A stretch of 13,584 nucleotides of DNA from Conidiobolus incongruus B7586. Lineage: Eukaryota; Entomophthoromycota; Entomophthoromycetes; Entomophthorales; Conidiobolaceae. The stretch is taken from contig JNEM01000180.1 in NCBI GenBank assembly GCA_000697335.1, forward strand, positions 1 through 13,584, read 5' to 3'. Made by a program: the position numbers and the translations under genes. The first letter of the stretch is position 1; each line of letters opens with the position of its first letter. A model generated the notes under the pieces. The model searched no databases and was not told where the DNA came from. It saw only the letters and a program-made list of their open reading frames with translations. Positions 1 through 10,359 of this stretch are shown here, one piece after another.

Positions 1-2957
1 TATATTTATTATAATATATAAGATATTTTTAAGTTTAATATAATGATTTAATCAAATTAATAAATTTAATATAATATAATTTATAATAGTTAATATTGAT
101 AATTTTATATTAAAGTTATATTCATAAAGAATATATTAAATAAGCTTAATATATTTATAATCATTAAATTCTTTTTATTTAAGCTTTTAGTTAATTTTTA
201 AATATTTATTCTTTATTTTATTATTCAAACTAAATAAGATATAAAATATTTATAAAATACCGTTATATTGAATATTAAATTATTCAAAGATTATCTAATG
301 ATAATAATAATCTTATTATTATAAAATTAATTATTTTATTAATTTTTCAAAAATATTAATAAAAATTTATTTTTTTACAAATTTTGAAATATCTTAGATA
401 ATTTACTATATATAATTAAAATAAAAAACTTAGTAAAAAATTATATTTTATTTTTATAAACTATTATAAATATTAAATAATATTAGAAATATAATATTTA
501 AGTATAATTATATTTAAATTAAAAAACACTTGAAAATAAATATATTATTTAATAATAACTATATTAAATATTATTCTTTATTAAATCTTTTATATAACAA
601 ACCATAATATAATGTAAAGTATATATATTATTCATGTTAATAAATTCAGCTATTTATTATTAATTAAATTTATTATTAATAATTTATAATATATCTTAAA
701 AGTTTAAATTTCTAAATTATCAAGTTATTGCTATAAAATTTTATTAATCAATTATTTTACTTGCTTATTATTAAGAGTTTGGTTATTAAATCTTGTTTTC
801 AGAAATAATAAGAATTTAATATTAATATATTGAGAGATTAGGTATTTTTTCAAAGATTTATTAGATTAAATTATTATTTTTAATAAAAGAAGCTTTTGGT
901 TACTAATTCTAATAATTTTTTTGTCCAATTAATTTATTTTAAGGTCAAAAAAACCTAGCTCTATCTTGATCTTAAGATATAAAAAGTCAGGGTAACTCAG
1001 AAATTAATAATATATATAATCTCCTCTAACCAAGACGAAACTTAAAAAGTCAACAAAAATTATTATTTTTTTTTAATTAATGTAGTCAATATTTATGATA
1101 AATATGCATTGTTATTAAATATAATATGATATTTATAACTTTAACCTATTAGTTCTCTGATATGATAAATTTATCATTATATATATATATATATATTCTA
1201 TAATTCAATATAATTATATTTATTTTTCTTTGTGCAAAGTACTTTTGAATCTACACAACCATGAGATTATAAATGAAACACTAGTGTTAGTAAAGACTTA
1301 AGTCCAATTTCAATGAATAATAATATAACAAATCAGTCTTAACATGCTATTAATATGTACTTTGATTTCTATTTATTAGGATTGTTAGATAATTTGAATT
1401 ACATATAATAGTAATAAAATGGATTTTCTGAAAATTCAGTTTCCATTAAAACGTAATATTTTAGAACAAAATGAGAATATAAATATAATTGTCTATCCAA
1501 TGTTTCTTTAAATTTTATTACATTTATTGAATTTTTTTTATTTAAAATAATTAAAATTTTAAAATTTGTAATATTAAAAAGGATTTATTAATATATTGAT
1601 ATCATCATTTTGATACAATATTAAAAATTAACATTATTAGATATGGTGTTTAGTTTTGTTGAAACATAATATAAATATTGGATTTGAAATTGGAAATTTG
1701 AACAATATTTAGATATTCAATTTTTAATAATTTAAGTGAAATATTTATATTCAATTCAATATTGTATATATGATTCTTATTTGATTAATCAATTTAAAGT
1801 AACTCAAATTTGAAATTCACAAAATTTTCAAGGTTATAATAAAATGATATTTGTTAAATGGAATTTGAAGTAGGTATAATATAAATTGATAAATAGTTAA
1901 TCATTATTATGACAATAAATGTAATTTATTAGTAGAAATTTTAGTTATTTATTCATTCCTTTTTATTAAAATTCAATTTTGTGTAAAGTATAAGTTTTAC
2001 CCTAGATAGTACTAAAGTTTGTAATTCAAAGTTTAGTAATTATATATTTATATTAAAAATTAAAATTATATCTTGAAGTTATTTTATATTAAAGTTTAAT
2101 ATAAAAAAATAATTTTTTCTTTATTATGATTAATTGTGTATCTAAATCGAATATTTATGATTAATATATAAATTAGAAATATTTTGGTATAATATTATTG
2201 ATTGAAATTTAGTAAAATTGATATTATATAAGTATAATATTTAAACCAATATTTTGCAAATAATATTTACAAAATATGTCTAGTTTATATTACAATCCTC
2301 AATAATTTATATAAGTAATATATATTTAGGTTGTCTAACAGTATTACAATACCATTAATGTATTCAATCCTGTTCTATAATCTGGTTAAGCTAGTAATAA
2401 AAATATTTTCCATAAAATGAGTACTGAAAAATTATTCATTTCTTGCATATATTAATATTGGAATTAAATATTAAGAATAATATATATGTCAATATGATAT
2501 ATACCTTGAGGAAAATTCTTTGAATTAGTATTCTGAGTTACTTAACTATCTTCAAATAATAGTAATAAAAAAAGTGTGATTCAGATGCTTTGTAGTCAAA
2601 ATTATATTATGATAATTGATTTACTATTTTGAGTTGATTCTATCTAACAGTTTTAATATTGATTAATGGCTACTTAACAACTATGATATCATTATATAAG
2701 TTAGCTAGACTTTGGTCACTATTATAAATTCTTTTATATTTTCAAGGTATCATCAATTGTGTTGATAATTAAATAATGGCTAAAATGGCAAATAATTAAT
2801 GAATGTAAAATATATAATAAAATTACAAGTAGTATCAAATATAAAAAATAATGAATTATTAATTTCAATTATCATTTAGGTTAATATATCAAAATATTTA
2901 ATATAGCAATAATAGGTTAATTCAAGGTCATGATATTATAATTAATATATTATAAAA
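1..2957. other. AT-rich region without recognisable genes
   Basis: Nothing here supports a gene. All frames are dense with stops, and I found no splice-linked open segments, tRNA-like folds or transposon ends. The first 600 or so bases are extremely AT-rich (about 7% G+C in the first 60 bases), and composition rises slightly after about 780. The only ordered pieces are a 16-bp perfect palindrome at 1162-1177 and a TA run directly after it. The part next to 2957 would contain the 3' untranslated region of the receptor gene on the minus strand, but I see no clear polyadenylation signal that stands out from the AT background. Confidence 0.6.
1162..1196. repeat. Short palindrome followed by (TA)n microsatellite
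   Basis: A perfect 16-bp palindrome (ATGATAAA/TTTATCAT, 1162-1177) is followed without a gap by about nine TA units (1178-1196). In DNA this AT-rich such structures arise easily by slippage, and the stretch could extrude as a cruciform. No function is implied. A similar TA run lies at about 5173-5189. Confidence 0.7.
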
Positions 2958-3926
2958 TTATTTCTCAGAGTTGATCTCGATATTAATCAATTTAAAGAAT
3001 TGATTCTTCAGTTTAGCGTTTAAAGAAAGGAGGAGTAAAGTATTAATCATTGGATTCATGCTCATTAGTAAGAAGCTCAAAAAGTCAAGATGAAGGCTTC
3101 TAGATTCTTCGGTGATCAATTCCACGCATGCATTAATGACCATAAGGGTATAACTGAGGATATTGAAGCCACAAATAACAATAGAGCGGTAAAATACAGT
3201 GCGATTGGAAGGTAAATTCAAAATAAGCCGCTTGACACTGCTGATCTGGCTCATTTCTACATCTTCAGAGCTTAAGATTAAGGATGATTTAAATTTGATG
3301 TAGCAAATTGACATATAGCAAAATGTTGTGAGTACGAGTGAAAGTGTGCCTTTGAGAAAAATATCTCCAATGATTACTTTGGAAAAAGTGTTTTTGGGAT
3401 CGAATAAACAGTAGCAACCTGCGTTTTGTACCTTAAATTTGCCAAACCAGAATCCTAAGACGTCTAATAATAGATGTGACCCAAATACCACTGCCATTGC
3501 AATATAGAATTGAATTTGGTTGAGATATTGATTTAGCCCGATTTTCATGTATCTCTCAATGCTAATGAAACAAATTGAATAAATTGAATTATGAAAACAA
3601 AAGATGAACAACAAGGCAAATGTTTTGCATCTTTGCTCATCAGATGTAATGATCTGAAATGGAGTGAGATTGAAAATACCAATCAACATTAAGCTTAGGG
3701 AACTTAGGAAGTCGAAAAATATAAGTACTGTGCTAAGTTTCTCATCCAATGTAAGAGAATGTCGTCGCATACCACGTATCAATATGAATAGGATGGATCC
3801 TGTTAGCAGAATGCTCGGGATGGACAAGATTAGTGAGTTAGCTGCCAAAATAGTTGAATATGGATGCGCTTTTTGAATAATTTTTTCCACTTCTAATTTC
3901 CATTCATCTTTAGTTAAGTCACTCAT
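2958..3926 (-). CDS. Rhodopsin-class (class A-like) G protein-coupled receptor, single exon
   Basis: This is a 322-residue seven-helix membrane receptor with no intron. I start at the ATG at 3926; the open frame runs two codons further up, but only to a TTG. Approximate helices are TM1 29-50, TM2 64-86, TM3 101-123, TM4 140-162, TM5 184-210, TM6 245-268 and TM7 280-303. Class A hallmarks are Asp72 in TM2, Cys100 just before TM3 with Cys171/Cys173 in the second outer loop as disulfide partners, Glu-Arg-Tyr at 124-126 ending TM3, and Asn-Pro-Met-Ile-Asn at 291-295 in TM7, a variant of NPxxY followed by a short helix-8-like tail. The usual TM4 Trp and the TM5 and TM6 prolines (including CWxP) are missing. 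It would sit in the plasma membrane and signal through a heterotrimeric G protein. The ligand cannot be told. Class A receptors are, from memory, numerous in Conidiobolus. The length is complete for the family, and its G+C is clearly above the flanks, which supports a live gene. Confidence 0.88.
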   Translation of the reverse strand: MSDLTKDEWKLEVEKIIQKAHPYSTILAANSLILSIPSILLTGSILFILIRGMRRHSLTLDEKLSTVLIFFDFLSSLSLMLIGIFNLTPFQIITSDEQRCKTFALLFIFCFHNSIYSICFISIERYMKIGLNQYLNQIQFYIAMAVVFGSHLLLDVLGFWFGKFKVQNAGCYCLFDPKNTFSKVIIGDIFLKGTLSLVLTTFCYMSICYIKFKSSLILSSEDVEMSQISSVKRLILNLPSNRTVFYRSIVICGFNILSYTLMVINACVELITEESRSLHLDFLSFLLMSMNPMINTLLLLSLNAKLKNQFFKLINIEINSEK

Positions 3927-5977
3927 AACCAAGAAAAACCAACTTTACTGAAACTTAGTCATTCTCCAATTATTTAACCTCAATTTAAACCAATATTCAA
4001 AAGTTCTAAGAAATTCTTAGAATTTTCATCAAATTCTAATTAATTTAATATTTAGTTTCAAGATTCATTTTCATTAAACTAGTCAATTGAATTTTTTATT
4101 AATTAAATTAAACAAGTAAAGGGGTAAAAATGCTAAATCAAAATATACTACCACTTCAACAAGTTTGTATAATTTAGGTCAGAAATTTTTAAATTCAATT
4201 TTTTAAAGCTATTTTTCACTTATAAAATTTACGATTCAAATATTAATATATAATATAGTATAGTTAAATTGGTCTTTATATTAAAATTGACATATATAAT
4301 ATTCTTTTCAAATATTGTAATATTTATTTTCAAGTTTCAGAAATTTTCAATTGAAATATATAATCTTACTAAAACAGAGATAGTATTAATTTGATATATA
4401 TTAACCATTATTTATTTACTGGAGTTTAATATGGATATATAAATAAACTAATCAGTATATTAATAACAGTTTCCATTATTGATTATTTGCTGATTTTATT
4501 TTATATATTTAGTTCTAATCATATTATTGAAATCTAAGAATATTAAATTTCTAAATACAAGCTATGTATCAATGTTTGATGTCGTCATTATGACTTGTAA
4601 ATATGAATAAGTAATACACTAGTCAAATAAGATCAATAATATATAATTCTAATTAATATATTAAAAATAAAAAACACAAATTTTAGAATTTTATAATAAG
4701 GTTTAATATTATTTAAATCCATTTTTGGCTTTGATTTAGTTTTTAATTAAAGTTGTATAAAAAATAAAAATATTTTTAATAATATTTGAACAGTTTTATA
4801 AATTCTATTAATTTCAAATTAAATATGAAATATTAGGTATATCATTTCTTTGTCATTTTGATTTAAATTTTAAACATATTTTTAATAATTAAATATAATT
4901 ATCCTTATTGATTAAAACAATTCAATATTGATATTCAAAATACACTATATAATTAAACTTGATATTTCTCAGAAGGATATTCTTCTTACACATATCTATG
5001 TATATTAATGTGGAAGGTTAAATAAACTTATTTAATTGAAACAATCTAAGATATACTTTGTCTCTCATTTTTAAATTTTTGACTCTTAAATATTAAAAAT
5101 ATTGAAGTTTTAATTCAAATTATGATTGTTAACAATGCTTATTATTCTAATTAATCCATTTTGATATTGACAATATATATATATATTATAATATTTTTAA
5201 TACAATTTCATCATACACTGATTGTTCAACAAAATATTTTATATACAACACTAAAAACTTGGTTGAATTTATAATAAATTACTAAATCAATAATCTGCAA
5301 ATTTAATGTTTGATCAAATCAAACCACTTCTGTATTCCTAATTGAATTATATTTATTAAAAAATAGTATATTAATCAAATAATGGATTGGGGTATGTCAT
5401 ATCATTTTCATTATATTGTATTTGTTATCTTCAATATTTGAATTGAAAAAGTGCCAATATCTGTAGATATTATACCTTATTTCTGTGACTGACTCTTTGT
5501 AACAAATTTAATAATTCTAGTAAGTTTGATGAGCTTGTACAATATATTTTTGAAAATATCATAAATAAATTAACTGCTATATTTAAAAGCTAATAACCAA
5601 AATATTATATAGTGTTTTTTGTAAATATTAATTTTTTGATTTATTTAAGGATGAAATTTTATTTCATTTTTAATTAATTTTAAAATTTATATTTTTAACT
5701 AATGTGATAGTTCCCATTTAGTGTTATCACTATTATATATTTCTATCATCAATCTTAAGGTATTTAGGTATTAGAATTCTGATAATCGAATATAAAATGT
5801 GACTGTATATTATGTAAAAACCATCAATTGACAATTTTGCATATTGCATTTATTAAATGCAAACGTTTTATATAAATCGATTTTGATTGCTGTACTTAAT
5901 ACGTTTAGTTTTCTTAAAATCCACTAAGAATTATCAATTTATATTTAAAATATTTAATAATATTTTATATCTGCCAG
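3927..5977. other. Divergent intergenic spacer between receptor and multi-exon gene
   Basis: About 2 kb of AT-rich DNA lies between the start of the minus-strand receptor and the start of the plus-strand gene, so it must hold both promoters. I could find no reading frame, splice-linked exon set, RNA gene or transposon. The 150 bp next to the receptor start is slightly less AT-rich and is probably its 5' leader. No promoter element can be singled out, because TATA-like strings occur everywhere. Confidence 0.5.
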
Positions 5978-6053
5978 GTAAAGAGGTTATTTGTAGTCAA
6001 AATGTATCATTGTTTTGAAATGTAAACTAATTGCATTTAATACAAGATTACAG
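5978..6053 (+). other. Possible 5' UTR intron of the multi-exon gene
   Basis: A donor reading CCAG/GTAAAG at 5978 pairs with an acceptor TTACAG at 6051-6053. An ACTAAT branch-site candidate lies at 6026-6031, about 22 bases before the acceptor. The acceptor ends just one base before the ATG at 6055. The 76-bp size is somewhat larger than the coding introns. No ATG lies in the short stretch upstream of the donor, so the leader exon would be non-coding. The alternative is that transcription simply starts inside this stretch. Confidence 0.35.
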
Positions 6054-6054
6054 A

Positions 6055-8126
6055 ATGCCACCTATAGATGATTTTAAATTACCAAAACAAGGTGAGTATA
6101 ATTATTACAACTTTCAATATTACTTCAATTAAATTATCAAATATTAGCCATTAAAAAGTATAAGCGATCATCAGTAAATTAACTATACTTTATAATGCAT
6201 ATGTATCTACTAATATTACCTTACAAGAGTTTCAAACCAAATTCAATAACTCAGGTAATATTGTCCTTGTTTAAATATTTAATTTCTTATCATGATTTTA
6301 AGAAATCAAAAATTCAAAATGATCAAAATCTAAATCAAAATCAAATTGAAAATGCCTCCACTTTAAATTGGGTAACAAATTATTCAATACAATAATATTC
6401 AACTTTTAATTTTCATTTTTTCAATAATTCTGAATTATGCATCGAATAATTATCAAATAAATTTTAGGTATAATAAAAATTTAATGTAAAAATATATCTG
6501 GTACCCTTAATCAATTAAACAGAAAAATACAATTCAATTTGATGAATTTCAAAATAACTTTCATCCAGTCAATGAGTTATTTAATAATCGCAATGTTATT
6601 GAGGTTGAAACAGTTGTAACTATTATCATTTTCAACATCAGCTTATCATTTTATAGCAAAGAAGAAAATTGGATATTGAATCTAATACTTCACCTTTAAT
6701 AAATATGTCAAAACAGCAATTTGCTATCAATATAAATGTAAACTAGCATGCTTACTCAGTTATTGAAATTAATTTTAAATAGAATAATTTCAAATTTCGA
6801 CCTGAATCAAAAAAGTCATCGAAAAACAATTTATCAAATTCCTCGAGCTATATTTTTAATAATGTAACCATGGATCATTTAGCTTCAAAAAATATATTTA
6901 ACGTTTATAGGAAAATACAATTCTATCTACTAGTCAACAATCAATTAATTTATTTAATCAAGAGTCTCTTTTTAAAGTTGATAAAATCTATAATCTTTAT
7001 ATAAACATTAAATATTTAATCCCAATTAGGAGAAAGTATATTTAAATAATGGTTTATATATTCCGGTGATAAAGAATACATTTAACGAACAGAGATTATC
7101 AAATGTTAATATAATATAAATATATTATGTCAGATTAGATTCTAAAAATTGAACAGGAAAATTTGAAGACAGGTATTGAATCAAATCTTCTCCATTTACC
7201 CAATATCCCCCAGCAAGAAAATAAGTCAAGAATTCCAGTGAGTAAAATTTCATTTTTAGAAAGTAGTAGATATAAAATTTTTATAGGACAGCTTAAAAAT
7301 GGCAACTGAATCAACAAATAGTACTACATCTATTACAGTTAGTCCACTAAGTATTATTCCAACTGATGTAATTGGATTCTAAATAATCATTTATTGTAAT
7401 TAAACTATTTATAGTTTAATATTAAAACCACAACAGAAATCACAGAAAGGCCTTTAATACCAAAGAAACATAAGTTCAATATCACTGAAGCAGATGTATC
7501 TTAATGCGCCATATTCAAAATATTATATTAAGTTTCTTTAGAATCTAAAAAATTCGACTAAATCAGTAAACTCACCAATAATGAATTTGATTAATGGACC
7601 AAATAAAATTAAAGCTAACGTAATTTAAAATCAAAATAATCAATATCACTTAATGTATTTTTAGGAAAATATTAAACCAAATATTGAATCAAATCAGCAT
7701 ATAGCATATGAATGGGAAAAACTGAAGAAAGACATTTTCAATTTAGAAAAGCAAATGATTCAACTGATCATTCAAAGCTATAATATCTACCTGGAAAATA
7801 ATCCGACAATCGAGGATGTATCAGTATTTTCTAAACTAGCTACTAGCTTTAAAGAATGCTATATTTTAAAATCCTCCAATCTCCATTCGCGCCCTGATCA
7901 TAATTGGATTATAAAACTATGTATAGAGTGCAATGTAACCGAAACTATCATTAAATTCATAATCAGATTGGCTATCAGAGTAGACGATATCATGACATCA
8001 AAAAAGTTTGAGAAATGTAAACTGATCTTGAAAATTTTAGATTATAAAAAGTTAGCAGAATTGCCGGATGGAGATTGGCAGTTGTTAGAAAAGAAATTCA
8101 TTGATATTTGTAATATTTTTCAATAA
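6055..8126 (+). CDS. Unrecognised 445-residue protein with 14 exons, the middle ones repeat-like
   Basis: Exons by my splicing: 6055-6091, 6148-6173, 6228-6254, 6303-6371, 6523-6615, 6657-6737, 6783-6863, 6911-6976, 7030-7104, 7157-7237, 7287-7367, 7415-7495, 7542-7619, 7665-8126. Every junction is GT-AG, the frame stays open throughout, and the sum is 1338 nt. Only the first intron is phase 1; the other 12 are phase 0. The start is the first ATG after a possible leader intron. The protein begins MPPIDDFKLPKQ, then a basic KKYKR at residues 15-19 that could be a nuclear signal. Residues 22-292 are Asn/Ser/Thr/Ile/Lys-rich and probably disordered. The last exon (293-445) is different: a charged heptad-like helix at about 303-325, then several predicted helices and five Cys, ending DICNIFQ. 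There is no signal peptide or membrane segment. I do not recognise the family. The C-terminal part vaguely resembles helical-bundle protein-interaction domains, which is not enough for a name. Least certain are the 9-residue third exon, the donors GTTGAT at 6977 and GTTAAT at 7105, and the 151-bp fourth intron. Confidence 0.72.
6372..6522 (+). other. Oversized intron with internal AG/GT, possible twin intron
   Basis: All other introns in this gene are 41-56 bp; this one is 151 bp. It contains TTTTAG directly followed by GTATAA at 6462-6473, so it could be split exactly into 96-bp (6372-6467) and 55-bp (6468-6522) introns with no exon between them. This is the arrangement expected of a recursive splice site or a consecutive twin intron. 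No other AG lies between the donor and that point, so no coding exon can be placed in the first half. It may also be one plain intron. Confidence 0.35.
6523..7664 (+). repeat. Tandem exon-intron units of about 127 bp inside the multi-exon gene
   Basis: Nine successive coding exons of 93, 81, 81, 66, 75, 81, 81, 81 and 78 nt start at 6523, 6657, 6783, 6911, 7030, 7157, 7287, 7415 and 7542, and the last exon starts at 7665. Start-to-start spacing is 134, 126, 128, 119, 127, 130, 128, 127 and 123. Exon openings are related: ENLKTGIES (7157), ENIKPNIES (7665), DSLKMATES (7287), FNIKTTTEI (7415), QRRKLDIES (6657), NNFKFRPES (6783), NLKNSTKS (7542). The first 30 nt of the exons at 7157 and 7665 match at 24 positions by eye. 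The exons at 6523 and 6911 share 12 identical bases, AAAATACAATTC, at the same offset. I infer serial duplication of an exon plus its intron. Low-complexity composition could inflate the likeness. Confidence 0.55.
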
Positions 8127-8589
8127 TCAAGAATTATTAGGTTAATATCAATTCCTGTGATCTATTGCTTAAATTCTTCTCAATTCTAAAAATATTATTT
8201 ATATTTATATCTGGAATATGAATGATATATGGCAATTATCTCAATATGTTTGAATCTCGAATAAAATGGAATTCTTTCAAATGTATCAATCTATCATGGT
8301 TAAATAAATTATATTTAAAATAATTATTTTGTAAATGAATAAATAGACATTAATGAATCAATCTTTATAGTCGAAATATTAATAATTTATGAGTAAAATA
8401 TCTGTCATACTAATTAATGAGTGAATATTGATCTGATTTTGACAAAACCATTTATTAGATACAAATTTTTATGATTATTAGATTTTAACTCATTAAATTT
8501 AATTATGCTCAATTGAAATAAACATACTATGTAAACCATGCTAAGTTTGGACCTGTAATATAATATCTAATTTGAATTAATGTTAATAT
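8127..8589. other. Intergenic stretch, 3' flank of the multi-exon gene
   Basis: This holds the 3' untranslated region of the gene ending at 8126 and then AT-rich DNA without a convincing frame. A short ATG-started run at 8218 (MNDIWQLSQYV, then a stop) could be the decayed amino end of the broken gene that follows, since F-box and LRR proteins of these fungi often begin in a similar way, but this is weak. Confidence 0.4.
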
Positions 8590-9620
8590 GGGATTTTATC
8601 AATCTTTCAGAATTGGAAGATATTTCATTTGAATGAGTTTCGTCTAAGAACTTTGCAAAGATTGAGGTTACCTCAAACTCTATCAATAAAATATACACAC
8701 AAATAACGATAAATTGATCAATTTGTTATTATACGAATCAATCATTCCCAATGACTTTTGGCTTGGAATTTGTTCTTACTAATGAGTAAATTTACTAGAT
8801 AAATTTAAAAATACCTGTTAGCACTTGATAGTGGTGAAAATATGAAGGCACCTACATAATTGATTCTTAGAAGAAATGCACCTGTGTACAAATTAAAGGA
8901 TCCTCAAGCTAAAAATGACTCTTTTGTTCTCCCTTAAATCAAGTTTTACAATGGAGATGTATATCAGCTTTATTGAATAGCTCATATGAGAATATTGTTA
9001 ATATATTCGATATTTCAAAGTATAATGTGGTGAGGTACAATTGGATAGATCATGCATGGGTAGCTGTAATTAAATATTTGAGCTTGTATCTAAATAATAT
9101 CCTTTTTATGCTGAACTTAAAGAAGATTTTAATCAAAATCACTAAAGATTTAAATTACCATTTGAAAGATTATATTCCAGTTATGCTTGATGGTGGAATA
9201 TTGAACAATTAGTCCCATGCGAAACAGAAGATTATGTCAGTTCATATTTTTGACCTGTTTGTATTTAACATCTCCTTTGTTATATCAGTTAGGTTTGGTT
9301 TATCTGAATACAAGTTGCAAAGTATTTTATAAAGTAATTTGTTTTCTTAGTGTATATTGTACCACTATATTACCTTTTTATATAGTATAATGGGTGGAAG
9401 TTTCCTAATAACTTGAATATTTTCCCTACTTTATTGAAATCATAATATGATTTACCTTAAGGTAAATATATTTATCATTACTAATCCCATATAATCCATT
9501 ATTCAAAATTATCTTGCCAAGAATGAATCAATAGTATATAAATCGTATTATTTTCCATTTTGTTACCAGGCTCTCATCAAGGGAAAATTGATACAAATGG
9601 ACATGAATAATTTGCAATAA
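8590..9620 (+). pseudogene. Decayed leucine-rich-repeat / F-box-like protein gene
   Basis: A chain of coding-like fragments lies on the plus strand in shifting frames, with stops between them and no GT-AG pairs to join them. In order they read INLSELEDISFE, LRTLQRLRLPQTLSI (about 8593-8690), NDKLINLLLYES then PNDFWLGICSY (about 8706-8780), RRNAPVYKLKDPQAKND (about 8870-8920), the longest open piece with NIVNIFDISKYNVV and AVIKYLSLYLNN (8973-9212, ending at TAG), LVPCETEDYVSSYF (about 9211-9253), KFPNNLNIFPTLLKS (about 9399-9442), and MIYLKVNIFIITNPI plus LAKNESIVYKSYYFPF (9447-9620). The Leu/Ile/Asn spacing, with phrases such as LxxLxxLxLPxxL, is that of leucine-rich-repeat proteins, which in such fungi often carry an F-box. 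No F-box is visible. Several small indels and stops make a working product unlikely. The alternative is an undetected intron-rich gene. Confidence 0.5.
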
Positions 9621-10041
9621 TACTAATAATCTCGTTCCTTCCATTCTATTACCAATTTCAGTTACTATATATGAGAATTCTCGATTTATTTTTGGCGTTT
9701 TAAGCACATGATACATATATATATCGAAGCAGTAAATATTTTGATATTTTGAAGTATAGAAATAGTATTCTGCACAAAACAGTTCATCCGATTGACAAAA
9801 CATAAATTTTATTGATCATATACCCGTAATCCATTTCAAAAAGCGTTTATGGATAAGTTTTACATACTTTATAAGACTAAGGAAATTTGATCAAGTTCAA
9901 ATGGTATGAAGTTAGATAAAGGAATAATAATTATTGTTTATTGTATATGATATACTAACAATATTTAGTCGAATCAAGGTTTTTAGTAATCAATTTCAAT
10001 TTAGTACAGGTGTTTTATAACAGCATCCATTAAGTACAAAA
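9621..10041. other. Stretch without a supported gene
   Basis: AT-rich DNA between two decayed coding traces. A minus-strand frame of 91 codons spans 9528-9803, but it overlaps the plus-strand trace antisense, has no recognisable domain and no linked exons. The plus strand here may hold further worn remains of the gene that fades out at 9620, but nothing readable. Confidence 0.4.
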
Positions 10042-10359
10042 TCAGTCACTATTAAAGATGTGCCTCCAATTATGCGTTGTATTGAATTACATTCAAGTTA
10101 ATGAGCTATTAATTGAGTTCAACCAGCTTGCATGCTTATTCCATTGCAATGGTCAAACAATGGGTTAGCATAATGATAAGAGAAACTTGTCGACAGGATC
10201 GTATAGCTAAATCTGGGTAATCCTGCAAAAGTATACTTTCGATGTAAGGAAACGGAAAAGTCAGTTTTGACTCTAATGCTACAACACTTTGACAAATTGT
10301 TTATGGATGCTCTAGATTTCCAACAGAAATTCTTACACAGAGCGAAGCCGGAAGGATTC
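10042..10359 (+). pseudogene. Decayed coding trace, possibly a fungal transcription-factor middle domain
   Basis: Plus-strand coding-like pieces in three frames lie in DNA with clearly higher G+C than its flanks. They include SVTIKDVPPIMRCIELHSS (from about 10045), SIAMVKQWVSIMIRETC (from about 10140), and an open segment at 10207-10359 with GNPAKVYFRCKETEKSV and LMLQHFDKLFMDALDFQQKF before a TGA. There is no ATG and no splice sites that would join the pieces, so I read it as a broken gene fragment. The string around SIAMVKQWVSIMIRE faintly recalls the helical middle domain of Zn2Cys6 transcription factors, in which an 'AMV...ISIMIRE...LNL' helix precedes an Arg-rich turn. No zinc cluster is visible, so the family is a guess. 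It could also be the 3' end of the LRR-like pseudogene. Confidence 0.35.

Noticed and set aside
1-600. Extreme AT richness as a mitochondrial, centromeric or telomeric segment
   Set aside because: No mitochondrial gene, no telomeric repeat and no higher-order repeat was seen; plain AT-rich intergenic DNA explains it.
3664-3876. 70-codon plus-strand frame
   Set aside because: Lies antisense inside the receptor gene and has no domain; a shadow of its codon usage.
6195-6395. 66-codon plus-strand frame starting MHMYLL
   Set aside because: It begins inside an intron and reads through exon, intron, exon and the next donor of the multi-exon gene; the real exons within it are in the same frame but bounded by splice sites.
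7135-7317. 60-codon minus-strand frame
   Set aside because: Antisense to exons and introns of the multi-exon gene, with no conserved features.
8973-9212. 79-codon frame taken as a gene by itself
   Set aside because: It opens with TTG and not ATG, and its sense continues in other frames on both sides, so it is a fragment of the broken LRR-like gene.
9528-9803. 91-codon minus-strand frame with an ATG start
   Set aside because: Partly antisense to a plus-strand coding trace that fits better with its neighbours; no domain, no linked exons, low G+C. A small orphan gene cannot be fully excluded.
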